64,000 bases of DNA from Ecdyonurus torrentis. Taxonomy: Eukaryota; Arthropoda; Insecta; Ephemeroptera; Heptageniidae. A model generated the notes under the pieces. That model saw nothing but the letters and a program-made list of their open reading frames with translations. It did not search any database and was not told where the DNA came from. A program made the position numbers and the translations under genes. This document shows, piece by piece, positions 12,700 to 24,643 of this stretch (positions are counted from its first letter, which is position 1; each line of letters begins with the position of its first letter). The DNA lies in NCBI GenBank assembly GCA_949318235.1, contig OX439131.1:30739950-30803949 (forward strand), written 5' to 3'.

Positions 12700-12906
12700 A
12701 AGTTACAAGTTATAATTACTTAACCATTCATGCATTTCGTGAAGTTTAATTAGGTTGGCAGTTAAAAGCAGCTTGTTTGCATGATCGTAAAGGCCTGCCT
12801 GACTTGCCTTATACTGCCTGCAGTCGTGTGCATTAAACGTCATGTCAGCAACAACCACAAATTGCAAATAAATTGCAACTGCAGACAATTCGTGTCCACA
12901 AATCAC
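12700..12906. promoter_or_regulatory. Candidate conserved non-coding element (or unrecognised exon)
   Basis: The most information-rich 200 bp in its neighbourhood. It is free of simple repeats and carries homeodomain-type TAATTA (12747-12752), a POU/Fox-like GTTTGCATGAT (12775-12785), paired CTGCAG words and an imperfect palindrome TTGCAAATAAATTGCAA (12862-12878). The minus strand is open for 67 codons with protein-like composition, starting MICGHELSAV, but I recognise no family and see no convincing flanking splice sites. A developmental enhancer or other conserved element is my preferred reading; an exon is the alternative. Confidence 0.3.
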
Positions 12907-13715
12907 TGATTACAAAACCGGATATTAAATCTAACTAATCAGAAAGATAAATGATAACTTTTTTTTTTTTTAAATTAAAGTCTTTTTATCACTTTTTTTT
13001 AATGATTATTCCTATCTTTTACTAGAGTAATTAAGATTAAATTAAAAATATATTATATGTTTATACTATAGTATGATGTGAGATTGTTTATATATTATAT
13101 TAAGTAAACACAGAAAATGAACGGCAACAATTATGCACTGATTGAATTGCAAATTCGTGCATTATCTATATGATCTGTGAATGTAATATAAATTCATCAT
13201 CCATATGCAATTAGAATATTAGATTATGTACTTAAAGAGTAAATACCTCCATTGTGTATATAATAAAGTATCAAGTTACTTCTACCTATAGTCAAAATTA
13301 AGTATGTATACAAAAAAGAAGAAGTTTTAGTTATTTTTAAACACTGTGTTTATAGATAATATTTATCAACTTTGTACTGATTTTAGAAACTTTAAAGACC
13401 TGCATTGAAAACTTATATAAAAAATACACATAAAATTGTATAGCTAAATATGCTGCTCCAAACTTAGATCATTATATAAATTATCGTAAAGAAAAACATT
13501 GTAATGGAGTACATTTTAGGATGAAAGTTTCATTTATTGTAAGTTTTACTATAACTGTAAAACTTACAGGATATTTTAGGCAAATTAAAATGTAAGCTCC
13601 CTGAAGAGCATTTTACCACGTTATACAGTTACATTATTTATTGTATAGCTCTTTCATATAAACGTATATTTAATGGACAACACTATATAATACACCATCA
13701 ACAAAAAATATCTTA

Positions 13716-14045
13716 AAGGAATTCTGGCCTCAAAAAATTAAATTAAAAACGTAATGTTCATGAAATGATACCATCATGCAAACACATATTCTGTCCCCCC
13801 AACCCTTCTGTACCCTCACAAGCTGCAGCTGAAAAGTAAGCAACTTAAGGAACCCACGACGTCATGAATTCTGGTTCTTCAATAGAAATTGTTGTGCGGG
13901 TTGCCTACTTTACACGTTTTTTCTCCAATTTTTTCAGACTTCTGACGGGTTAAGTGACATAATGTATGTATAATAGTCCCATATTGGGATTTATCATTGA
14001 GTTTTTAATTTTTTTTTTTTTTTTTTGAGGCCAGTATTTTTTTAT
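13716..14045. mobile_element. Family E long-inverted-repeat MITE, copy 1
   Basis: The ends ATTCTGGCCTCAAAAAA and TTTTTTGAGGCCAGTATT are inverted, and the arms continue inward with interruptions (CATGAAATGATACC facing TTTATCATTGAG; CCCAACCCTTCTG facing GACGGGTTAAGTG). The centre carries ACGACGTCATGAATTC and GTGCGGGTTGCCTAC. The right arm includes the CArG-like CCATATTGG. The run of 17 Ts near the right end is probably an expanded part of the terminal repeat. Exact borders and target duplication are not resolved. No coding capacity. Confidence 0.65.
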
Positions 14046-14581
14046 AGAGTTCTGTATTCATATACGTACAATTCCCTGTAAATTTATACAGACAGGTATT
14101 TAAAATGATAAAAGTGTTAATGTTATTAAAGTATTAAATTTTACATATAATACTTTAACAAAATAATAAAGCTAAATGGAAAAAATTCATGATGTATTAT
14201 TATAAAGTGAGATAAAATGTTAAAAACGTAAATTTATATGACACTTAACCACAGGATTGCAACAGAAAAGTAATTGACATTCATAACAAAGTCAGTTTAG
14301 ATGACACATTAATATAATGCTTGAAATAAATAGTTTTGGTTTTGATATAATTGTTTGTATACGTCACAACAATATAGTTTTGTAACAAACGTATACATTC
14401 CTGTGGAGATTATGTATTGCGTATAAATATATGAACTGAAATTAACATAAGATTTATCATTTTTGAGTATTTTACTGTACCACAACCATACATGTAACGA
14501 TTATTTTAATATTCATATAGTGGTGTTTTAAAAATGATGACGTCATTTAAAAATATTCCAAAAAAATATTTATAATATATA

Positions 14582-14693
<112 letters not shown>

Positions 14694-16051
14694 TTCTGTA
14701 AAAATATGTCAAAAAATAAAATTGTGTTACACTTTACAATTTTTAGGATTTCGGCTTCTTCGATATTTTAATTTACTGTCGTTAATTAAAAGATAAAAAT
14801 GTTTCACTGTTCCAAAACATGGCATCAAAATCATTTTTTCAAAAAGAAAAGTATTGAATGAACAACTTAAACACTCTAAGGTTCTGACAATAGACAATTA
14901 ACTTGGACCGTAAACCTCTAGTTAACCCTTATTTATCTTTTTTTTTTTTTTTGGAAATGATAAAAATAAAAACTTAACCACTAGTTAATTAGCGTTGCAA
15001 CTTACAAAGGATAATCTTAAATATTTATTTTTTTTTTGGCATAAAGACGATTATTTCTTTAATGCGAAGGTAATAACTATAGTATATTATTTTCGAGTTC
15101 TTCTACTTCTGTTGCAGTTAGATTAGCTAAATCTTCTAATTATTCAGCCTTGAGTATGTAAATTACGGTGCCTTGGCCAGAGAGGCTTATAGATTGATTA
15201 AATTACCTAACTCATTGTTTTTTTTTTACTTTAATAATGAATGTATCTACTTTTTAGATACAGTATAACATAGTTTTTCTTGTATGGTTACTAATATAAC
15301 ACATTTGTCACTTGTACTTGTTTATTTTTGGGTTCCAATTACTATAGAAAAAAGTGAAAGAAGCGTAAGTTGTTTTTTTTAACAAATTAGACCCCACGCA
15401 CGCCGAATTCAGTGGCAGATATCAGCATTACAATTTTTATCTAATTATTATCATACATATCCCTGTTCTGCTCATTTTTTATTTTTTTATTTACACACAA
15501 TTTTACATCATTCTAATGTAACATTTAGATGTTCCTTCAAATTAATGAATATTGTCCTTTTTTTCTATTATAAATCCATTTTTGTGCAACATTTTTTTGG
15601 AAAACTTTTTAATGAATAATTTTTATTTTCACTTATCCGTCATGGTAAACGATTTTGGTGATCTTGGTGAAAACAATGTCGGGAATAATTATAAATCAGG
15701 CTGCATTACTATACCTTCACAGTAGCAAAAATATGTATTTTTAAGCCTTTCATAATTATCCTATTTGTATATAAGCAAAGGAAAAAAAAGTCCAATTTAA
15801 TAAATATTAAATGTAAGTACGTGAATATAATAATCTTAAATCTTATTGTTAGAGAAAAAAAAGTAATTACATCCATTAAAATGCATTATATTATACATAA
15901 TAATCAAATACTATTAAGAGATTACTTGTTACAGTATGAAAGCCTTTCTTTTATAAACTCCATTTCAATAAAAATATACATAAATAAGTCTAGTTTATTA
16001 CATTATGAATAATTGCAAATTATATTTAAGATGTTTGAAAGCCACGTTCCC

Positions 16052-16054
<3 letters not shown>

Positions 16055-16109
<55 letters not shown>
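16055..16109. repeat. (CT)n microsatellite
   Basis: Fifty-five bases of uninterrupted CT. Confidence 0.95.
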
Positions 16110-16112
<3 letters not shown>

Positions 16113-16594
16113 CTCTGCGGGTAATATTAATAATTGACATCTATAAATGTATGTAAGAGGGGAGAGAAAAATAAAAAAATCTTGCAATAAATTATTACAT
16201 TTCCCGTCTAATAAAATAAAATTATTAAAAGTCGAGATTGAAAAAGATAGACCAAAAACATGTGTCAGCTACTTCTTTTTACGACTTTGTGTCACGTTTT
16301 ATAAAAAAAAAAAAAAAATTATGCGAGTACTTAAGCTTTCATGTTTTGTTTTTTAACTATATATTTATTTTAAAGAAAATATTAATACATATATAATTTA
16401 TATTATATCTCTCCCTTCTCTTCTAAATTATTAAATTTAATTTACTCATATCTATGAAAGGTAGTTAAATTACAATGTAAATTGAAATGGTTTCTATTAC
16501 TTTATGATATTATATATTATATAAAACATAAAAAGGGTCACAACATATTATATCGATTACATTTTATAAACGTGAGAGTTCCGACCTATCCATT

Positions 16595-16755
16595 CTTTTT
16601 TGTTTATCTGACCGCGTATTGCTGACTCACTGACTGTTTGCTTGGCTTACACCGCAACTTAAGGGGGTGGGGGATGAGAGGGGATGCATCTCCAGGTGAC
16701 GTGAGGGTAACAGCTGCTAGACCCCATATTGGGGCGAGACAAGGGAGAGAAATAC
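16595..16755. promoter_or_regulatory. Candidate enhancer-like island with CArG, E-box and MAF/AP-1-like words
   Basis: A GC-richer island in an AT-rich background. Visible words are TGCTGACTCAC (16620-16630; AP-1/MAF-like), CAGGTG and CAGCTG E-boxes (16693-16698, 16711-16716) and a perfect CArG box CCATATTGG (16724-16732) inside a 13-bp palindrome CCCCATATTGGGG. In animals CArG and E-box pairs are typical of muscle or immediate-early control (SRF, bHLH). That is family knowledge, and function here is inference. Confidence 0.3.
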
Positions 16756-17501
16756 ATACGTTACTATTTTATTAATTCTCTTTATAAATCATTTTTAGTA
16801 TTAGCAAAATACGATTTGCAAAATGACATTTATTTTTTTTTATTTTTATAATACTATATAATAATATTATTTTTGGCTACATTTGTTTATTTATGTAATA
16901 ATTTTAAATTGAAATAAAAAGAGAAATTTATTTATATTTTTGTATGAATGCCAAATAATAGTATTTAATTTTTTTTTTAAACGCGAGATGTTATAATATA
17001 ACAAAAATAATACGTAATATACATAATGGTATTTTTTTTATATTATTAAAAAAAAATTGTTCACGCTTATATATATATTTTTTTTTCACGAAACATTAGT
17101 TGTATATTTTTGATGACGGTAGCAGAAAAAAGTGGACTATTTTTAAATATCCAATTTTAATACTCAGTTAAATAAAAATACGTATCTCGCATGTATATTT
17201 ATACCACCTACATCAAAATGTACATGGCTTAAAGTATATATTTTAAAATTTTAGATAAAAGGAATATCATGGAAAAAATGCATTGTTGCGTACACTACGT
17301 ATATGTTGAGCATTTTTAATAATAATAATATCAAAAAATTCAATTCAAACCAATGAAAACAAGTTTTACTAGAATTAATATTGTTTATAAGTAAAGAAAT
17401 AAATAAAAGTAAAGAAATAAAACAAAGGAATTTTTCATTTTGTTTACTATAAATTTATATAAACAATATTTTCGAGTACAGTAAATTTTCTTATCTACCC
17501 G

Positions 17502-17504
<3 letters not shown>

Positions 17505-17569
<65 letters not shown>
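17505..17569. repeat. (TA)n microsatellite
   Basis: Sixty-five bases of TA. Confidence 0.95.
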
Positions 17570-17577
<8 letters not shown>

Positions 17578-17775
17578 CACGGAACAAGTTTCAAACTTTC
17601 ACTTTAAAATATGATAAAAAAAGTTTTATTTAAACTTGAAACAAAGTATGGCTTTCTGATAATTAAATCAGTGTTATAAAAAAATTGAAAGTAGAAAAAA
17701 AAAGAAAGAAACAAGAAGGCTTCTTGTTGACAAGAAAGTAAATTTGAACCAAGTTTGTTTTTAACTTTTTTTAGC

Positions 17776-17776
<1 letters not shown>

Positions 17777-17841
<65 letters not shown>
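17777..17841. repeat. (CT)n microsatellite
   Basis: CT tract with one extra T at 17830. Gives the RERERE frame on the minus strand. Confidence 0.95.
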
Positions 17842-18202
17842 ATTCTCTAACCATTTATATACATATACACATTCTTTCATTCTTAACTTTATTGAATACA
17901 ATCATAGTAAACGTATACATTTCCATATACGTATCAATTTCTTTTTTAAAATTTAATATTTTTTTCATATTTATTATAATAAAATACGCACTTTTTTATA
18001 AAATTTATTATTTTGTAGCAGTAACGAAACAAGAAATGTAAGGAAAGTTTTGTTAATTGACGCACGTGCTTGAAGTGACTCGCGTCTTCATTTCAATTAC
18101 TGATTTGCTAAATTACACTTCAGTTCCTTACTGACACTTTTTTACGTTATAGGAACTATTTTTCTATACACGAAATAGATTGAAATTAGGTATAATTTTA
18201 GC

Positions 18203-18205
<3 letters not shown>

Positions 18206-18253
<48 letters not shown>
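18206..18253. repeat. (TA)n microsatellite
   Basis: Forty-eight bases of TA. Confidence 0.95.
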
Positions 18254-18255
<2 letters not shown>

Positions 18256-19329
18256 TTATCATAAAAAAATACATATATTTCATAAATTAACGTAAATTTA
18301 TATAAACGTGTTTTATCAGTAACTGATTTATAAAATTCATGAATAAACAGTTGTGAGAAATATTTAACTGTATATGAAGGAAAACGATGATTTAATGAGA
18401 TTATGAAATACACACATGCAATTTAAGCAAACTCCAAATATGAAAGTTGCCATTCGTTTTAGCAAGTCGTGCCAGATCGCAAGTATATGATAATTTTTGT
18501 TATACACATACATGATAAAATATACTGTCCAAACAAAACCTCAAAAACCCTTTAAAAGTAAAATTACTACTATCATATACATATTCTATATTATATACCA
18601 TAATACTACTTTATAAAATAAGTAACTATACATAAAGCTAAAATAAATGTAGAAATTACACTAAAACTTTATAAAGGTTAAATATTTATTTAACTAATTA
18701 AAACCCTATGTAATCTTTATGTATATTATATAATATTTAATATCTTCTAAAATTTATAATATATTTTATTAATTGTATTTAATATGCCTTAAATACATAA
18801 ATTTACTTATATATGCGTGTTACATTAATAATATAAAGTTAAAAGTATATAATATGATGAATCTTTAAAATTACAAAAAAAAAAAAGAAGTAAAAAGTAT
18901 ATGATATTGTCAAAATTTCACAAAAAGTGTACTAGTTCGTGTTGTGCAGATATTACAAAAGTTGTAGTTATTACCCCATCCTCTTTTATTTCAGTATGCT
19001 TTTCCTACGATGTTATGATAATATTTATTAAACAAGTAATTCTTAAGCTAATTTTTTTTTAATTTGAAATATATACTTTAGCATTGCGTATTACGAAATG
19101 AATAGTCTTAATTTTTAATGACTTCTTTATCACTAGCTAACATTTATATTTATTAAAATAGTATATTATTTATATATTAAATTTTTATCACGGTTTCATG
19201 TTTATATAAAATTCAACTAATAAAAAAGAAAGGGTAATATTTGTCGTCATTAAATATTAATAGTTATTATAACTATCCAGACAGGTGAGTCATTTCTGCG
19301 AGTAATTTTTGCATATAAATATATCGTGA

Positions 19330-19354
19330 CACGTGACTCACACACATACACGTG
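19330..19354. promoter_or_regulatory. Paired CACGTG E-boxes
   Basis: Two perfect CACGTG palindromes (19330-19335 and 19349-19354), 19 bp apart start to start, each followed by an ACTCAC or ATTCAC word. They lie just upstream of a CT tract. CACGTG is bound by bHLH-Zip and bHLH-PAS factors, but no gene start is seen nearby, so the role is unknown. Confidence 0.2.
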
Positions 19355-19384
19355 ATTCACTCATGACACGCAGCGTGGGATCTT

Positions 19385-19385
<1 letters not shown>

Positions 19386-19429
<44 letters not shown>
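19386..19429. repeat. (CT)n microsatellite
   Basis: Forty-four bases of CT. Confidence 0.95.
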
Positions 19430-19432
<3 letters not shown>

Positions 19433-20281
19433 GTGAGACACCCTTCTTTACATGCACGCACACGTCACGTTCATTTGTCACTGTAGGTCACATAGAATTC
19501 ACGTCACTTGACATGCAACTTGACATGTGTTCCCACATTTTATCTGATTCAAGATGATTACTTCATATTATTTTTCTTACTGTATTATTAACTTAAGTAT
19601 TCTATACTAATGTTTTTTTTTGTGTTATTTTTATTTTTTTTAGCATAAAATATCTTATTTATTTCTTTGCATTTAACTAGTTACAAAACAATACCTTTAT
19701 TAAAATAGCTAGGTCAAATCATTACGTGCTGTGTGCTATATAGAGTGACTATTAGAACCATAGAAAATATATTACAATGTATTTAGATAGAAAATCTCAA
19801 TATAAATGGTACTAATATCAGTTTACTTTGTAGGTTTATACATTTTCTTCCATTATCATTATAATGTTTGTCTTTTAATTGCATAATTGTAGTTTCTTCT
19901 GTAAGTTCAACTCCATGAGCTGATGCTTGAGTCAACTTTTTATGATCATAGGAAATCCAACCAATCACAAAAGCTTATGCAGACAGAAAAAAAAAATAGT
20001 ATTTTTGCTAGCTAAATTTCATCAATATTTATTCATAACAATGTAATTTATGCTCCAATGAATAAACCATAAAATTATTTTGTTCAGTATTATTATTTAT
20101 GCAATTTAAAAATTGCAATATTTATACTAAACTAGAGCATAAATTATGTAACGTATTTTATTCATGTATACGGTAGATATTTGTACTGTACATTCTCTGT
20201 CATAGAAAATGTTATTTTTTATCTTAACTCTAAAGCAATGGAATAAAATGGTTGTGCTAATTTTTGCTCACCATATTATGA

Positions 20282-20282
<1 letters not shown>

Positions 20283-20307
<25 letters not shown>
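20283..20307. repeat. (CT)n microsatellite
   Basis: Short CT tract of 25 bases. Confidence 0.9.
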
Positions 20308-20312
<5 letters not shown>

Positions 20313-20978
20313 TTACCTCACTCATGCTTTAATTACAGCTGGCTCAGCAACAAAATGTAAAAAAAAAAATGTTTCTTGTATTTCATCAACTTGTTCATCA
20401 ATACTAAATAAATGAAAGAAAAATAAAATTAAAATACAATAAGAAAAAAAAATAATAAAAAAAAGGAGAGAGAGAGAAATATGAAGCAAAAGACAAAAAA
20501 ACTAAAAACAAATTTAGAATATATATGAAGCTGAAAGACAAATAAAAGCCTCTTAACATTTATATTTCATCTAAATGTTAGTTAAATTCTGTATTGATTT
20601 TAAAGAAAAAAAATTATCATACAAAGCAATAAGGTGGTTGGCAATTTTAAAAATAATACAAAACTGTTTCAATTTATTAAAAGCTTTGCATAATTTATAA
20701 TGCAACCATAATGGACATTTCCTTTAATACCAATTTTACATAGGATTATTTTGAAATTTTCTTTTTCCCCCTTTTTTTTTCTTAAAAAAATTGTATTTGA
20801 AATTGAATGGTTTTCAAAAGTTTTGGTAGGAAAAGATAAAAATAAAGTATATATTAAAGTGTAGAATATTTTAAAGAAGAAAAACTCTTTTTTTTCCAAA
20901 AAAAAGCAGAAGCTTTTTATTTTAAAATCGATTATTATGATTGAATTTAAAACTTAAACTAATAACATAAATTCTTTA

Positions 20979-20984
<6 letters not shown>

Positions 20985-21063
<79 letters not shown>
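20985..21063. repeat. Compound (CT)n-(AT)n microsatellite
   Basis: CT over 20985-21038 passing without a gap into AT over 21039-21063. Confidence 0.95.
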
Positions 21064-21070
<7 letters not shown>

Positions 21071-21239
21071 TAAGCTTAACACCTGAAACTAATTGTGTGT
21101 ATAGAAAGAAAAAATATTTTTTCTTCGAAAAAAAAAGTATTTAGTTTTAAAAACATAAAACCAGAACTTTATGCAGTTTTGGCCACAACTTCAAAAAAAA
21201 AAAAAAAATTGACGACTTTGATTGTTTACTTAAAAACAA

Positions 21240-21385
21240 GAAAGTAAAGTTTAGTTTGCATGTGGTAAAGTGACGTTAAATCAGAAATATTGAACATTTG
21301 TTCAGCTGCAGCCTTGCACACGAGCCCTACTTTACTTTGAACAGCAGTCACTGGACATTATGCATCCAAGCCTGCTTATTACAGT
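21240..21385. promoter_or_regulatory. Mixed-composition island, candidate regulatory DNA
   Basis: Non-repetitive stretch with TTTGCATGTGG, a CAGCTGCAG E-box core, CTTTGAAC (TCF-like) and several TACTTT/CCTGC words. No frame, RNA or element is recognised. Reported because it is one of few islands without low complexity; the regulatory role is inference. Confidence 0.18.
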
Positions 21386-21829
21386 ACAGTTCTGACTTGT
21401 TTTAGATTTATTATGTTTTACATTACATACATAAATCTTTTTAAAAAAAAGTCATATAAGATGAAAAAATGACATTTCAAAATCAAAGACATTCATTTTA
21501 TATTTGTTTACATAATGTCATTTCAGAAGAAATACAAATATTTACATAAAAGTCACGAACTTCGTACTAAAAACACAGAAAGAAATGCGCATTTGTTTGC
21601 ACTAACATAAATTTTATTTATTATTAATATTACTAAAAAATTGTAATATTCATCGGCAAGTCATACTAAATAATATTAAAAGTTTAAAAATAGAAAGTTT
21701 TTTTCTTTCTTTTTTCTATTTTAGAAGCCTTAAATCATATTCATACGGATCAATATTTTAATTATACAATTTCCATTTTAAACCATTAAATTTTCTTGCA
21801 ATCAAATTTATTACGTAGTGCAAATATTA

Positions 21830-22419
21830 CTCCGTGTTAGGGATCGGCGATATATATCGATATATCGGACTACTCGATACATTTGCTTCGATAGTATCGA
21901 TATTATCGATACTTTTTCGTGGCGATATATATCGATATATCGATACATAAATCCGACTATCGGTATTCGATACTTTTTGAAAAAAAAATCATAGCAATTT
22001 ATTTAAAATTTCAAAATGCAAGCCAGTTTTCGCGCGCTTTGTTGTACCAACGAATCAGCGCGTGCAGCTGGGAGGCCACTGTGTATAAAAGCGCACTGCC
22101 ACTTGCTTCTCCAGCTCAGTCAGCTAGTAGATGTTGTGTATGAATCATCTCTAGCTGTACAGAGCTCTCTGCCGTGCCTTGCCTGATGAGTCCTAGGTAA
22201 ATTTGACACTATTTTGTAATAGTGCTCATGTCCCATACCACCTTAAAATTTTTTTTCGTTGTTTTTATCGCGTTTTTGGAAGTCATCGATATTTTTCCGA
22301 TATATCGAAGTATCGATACTTTTCTTCGATATTATTTAATTAGTATTTAGTACTTTTGAAAATACCCGATATAAAAAGTATCGATACTTTTCTATATATC
22401 GCCGATCCCTACTCCGTGT
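21830..22419. mobile_element. hAT-type MITE with perfect 8-bp target-site duplication
   Basis: The element spans 21838-22411 (574 bp) and is bracketed by identical CTCCGTGT copies (21830-21837 and 22412-22419). Its ends TAGGGATCGGCGATAT and ATATCGCCGATCCCTA are perfect inverted repeats. The subterminal regions are packed with ATCGATA/TATCGATA words on both sides, which form long imperfect inverted arms. The 8-bp duplication and TAGGG-type ends fit the hAT superfamily. The unrelated 250-bp centre contains a core-promoter-like segment (listed separately) and no transposase frame. The perfect duplication suggests a fairly young insertion, or little decay. Confidence 0.88.
22084..22121 (+). promoter_or_regulatory. 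TATA box plus initiator inside the hAT MITE
   Basis: TATAAAAG at 22084-22091 is followed 34 bp later (T to A) by TCAGTC (22116-22121), close to the arthropod-type initiator TCAGTY. This could be the remnant promoter of the parent autonomous transposon. The surroundings are GC-richer (TTTTCGCGCGC, CACTGCC). The spacing is slightly longer than usual. No frame with a recognisable product follows. Confidence 0.35.
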
Positions 22420-23570
22420 TAACAAACCATTAGAGGTATGAGCTGCTACCTGTATTGTTATAATATGAACTGCCTGCGGGCATATATATATATATATATA
22501 TATATAAAGATCTAAAAAAATGAAAATAAAAATTATACATATTTCTGTTTGTACCTTTATATTTACAATTAATTATTATCTAATTTTTATAACTATCAAT
22601 TAAATGACATGCTGTTTTTTTCTTTTTTTCTTTTTTTTGTGTGTGTGTGTAAAATTTAGGGTTGTATTTGACATATCTTGTTTTTCAAAGTGAATTGCTT
22701 TTGTTATATTAGTCTCAATTTTTATTCACCCTTCCTTTTCTTCTGGGACGTATTACGAGTACAAACAAAGCTTTTGAACGTGCTGACTTGGCAATTTTTA
22801 AATTATATGTTTACGTAAAATATGAAATATGATTCATCTACCCTTATAGATTTGATACAATAAGAACGGTATAGAGGAGAAATATGTATTATACAACAAT
22901 GAAATACAAAGCCTTACAACTTTCAGACTGTGAGTGGGAGTTGTTATATATATAAACAAAAGACAGTCGCCATTTCGGTGTATTTTTATTGCCACGTGCA
23001 ACAAAAGAAATATTCCAAGGAGTTGTTGAATTTTATTTTTTAAATATGCAAAAAAAAAATATATATATATATTTTTAGATACGATTTGTATTAAAAAATA
23101 CATCATCACGTTGGAATGTTTTTATAGATAATAATTCAATTAAATGAGACAATAATATAGCAATTGTGTTGTATTATTTTACACTTTTCCTGATATTTAT
23201 CATGATTTTTTTTTACCTCCAAGTAAAAAAAAAAAAAAAAAAAAAAAAATCTATTTCCAAAGGCAAATTACATCATTTTATTTCCGTAATAATATATAAA
23301 TTATAATTTTAAAATGTGGAAAAATGTGAATTTTTATTTATTTATAGTCTAATTACTATAATATGTTGATTTGAAATTATTATTAAATAGTCTGGCAAAA
23401 AATTAGATTCAGAAGACATCAGACTAACTAAATAAAAATAAGTTATTTTTATTTATATTATTATTTATACAGCAACAAATAATTCCAAAATGCATAAGCA
23501 AATATCTGCCCGAGTATAACAAATAATTAATAAAGATTGTAAATGTTTTTGTTTGTTTTTTAATTAAGAG

Positions 23571-23603
<33 letters not shown>

Positions 23604-24019
23604 TTCCGAACCCAACATAGTCTTTTGTACCGAAAGGAAATGAATACCTTGAACTTTTAGTGCTGCAATTCGGTCTTTAGTTGTGCAAGTTTGTTATTTC
23701 CGTGCGGTACATAATGCAAAAGTTAAAAATAAGATTAATTGATAGTTCATATTTATTGTGAATAAATACTGTTGCTTTTAATTAATATCATATTATGCAC
23801 ATTTCATTTCCGTTTTCAATTGAGTATGTAGTACACATATAGCATAAGTTTTAGATGTTTTGTTGATTATTTCTTGCAGGAACATAAATATTTATCACCT
23901 TTATATAGCTGCAATATTTTATATTCACTTTACCTATAATTTATTCTAACTATATACTATATTATGCAATGTTAGCAATAGGTTATATAAATGTGAAAAG
24001 TGAAAATTTTCTATTTCAT
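22420..24019. other. AT-rich non-coding stretch
   Basis: No gene supported. It has a short TA tract (22482-22506), and A runs at 23225-23249 and 23573-23601. The frame at 22834-23109 on the minus strand (91 codons) shows no domain and includes an A/T-run-encoded F- and Y-rich segment. Confidence 0.5.
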
Positions 24020-24023
24020 TTAA

Positions 24024-24639
24024 AGGAATAGACTAGAAGAAAATATTAGCATCTACATCACAAAACAATTGATGGGACTTACATAAATAATATATCTGTA
24101 GCAGTGAATAGACAATGTTGACTTATGCAACCCGCACAACATTTTCATACTAATTTTTGCTTGTTTCTGAAGTCAGTAACGCAAAATACAATATTTTCAC
24201 GCTTTCTTGTGGATCCACATTTATATTCAGTAAAAATTGTTATCAATTTTACACACATACACATACATATCATGACACCATAATCCCTTTCGGGATAGGC
24301 CAAGATGAATCCTTTCTAGTAAGAGGGCTTATAATGATCTGTGGCTTACCAGACCACAGGCTCTACCTTTAATACCACACTCCTCTGGGCTCCTAATACC
24401 AGACTTGTGCAGCTCGGACCACCAAATCTTACGACGGCAGCACTCGCCACTATGGACGAGATGTGGTCAAACTGCCTGGCCAACCTACGCATTGCAGCAG
24501 AAACGTACTCATTGAAACACACTCAAACTTCACCGTTCTAACCACTTTGGCCTTTCAAGTTTGTTATCAGTTTTGAAGATCATATTTTGTGTTTAATCAA
24601 TCATAACAAAGCAAATGTTGTTTCATGTGGTCTAGGGCT
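24024..24639 (+). mobile_element. Family A MITE, copy 2, interrupted by a retroposon
   Basis: Bounded by TTAA (24020-24023 and 24640-24643). Left part 24024-24250 and right part 24561-24639 are in register with copy 1. The right end reads TGTTTCATGTGGTCTAGGGC, the inverse of the family's left end. The gap is filled by a 310-bp insertion with its own target duplication. The CRE-like motif has decayed here to TGAAGTCA, but TGACGTCA lies just outside at 24651-24658. Confidence 0.85.
24237..24574 (-). mobile_element. SINE-like retroposon inserted in a family A MITE
   Basis: The insertion (24251-24560) is bracketed by a 14-bp near-perfect direct repeat, TTGTTATCAATTTT (24237-24250) and TTGTTATCAGTTTT (24561-24574), which interrupts an otherwise continuous family A copy. 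Read on the minus strand it starts with GGCCAAAGTGGTTAGAACG, similar to a tRNA A-box region. About 17 bp later comes a weak B-box-like TTTCAATGAG. It ends in a TATGTGTATGTGTGT-type simple tail, as many SINEs do. The middle is GC-richer than its surroundings, and no conserved protein frame is seen. A truncated LINE is the alternative. Confidence 0.6.
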
Positions 24640-24643
24640 TTAA

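Larger units (their letters stand above)
9161..13700. other. AT-rich non-coding stretch
   Basis: No gene supported. It contains A runs (9701-9734, 12552-12573), a TA tract (9940-9989) and one complex island (12700-12906, listed separately). The 9309-9521 and 11065-11268 frames have no recognisable features. Confidence 0.5.

Noticed and set aside
12703..12906. 67-codon minus-strand frame called as a gene
   Set aside because: Protein-like in composition, but no family, no splice sites and no neighbouring exon seen. Kept only as a candidate element.
22183..22190. CTGATGAG followed by TCC, resembling a hammerhead ribozyme core
   Set aside because: No GAAA core partner in the right place and no closing stem II or III could be built around it. 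Chance match inside the hAT MITE.
24157..24541. Two overlapping frames across the SINE-like insertion
   Set aside because: They cross from MITE into retroposon sequence and change frame; no reverse transcriptase or other motif.
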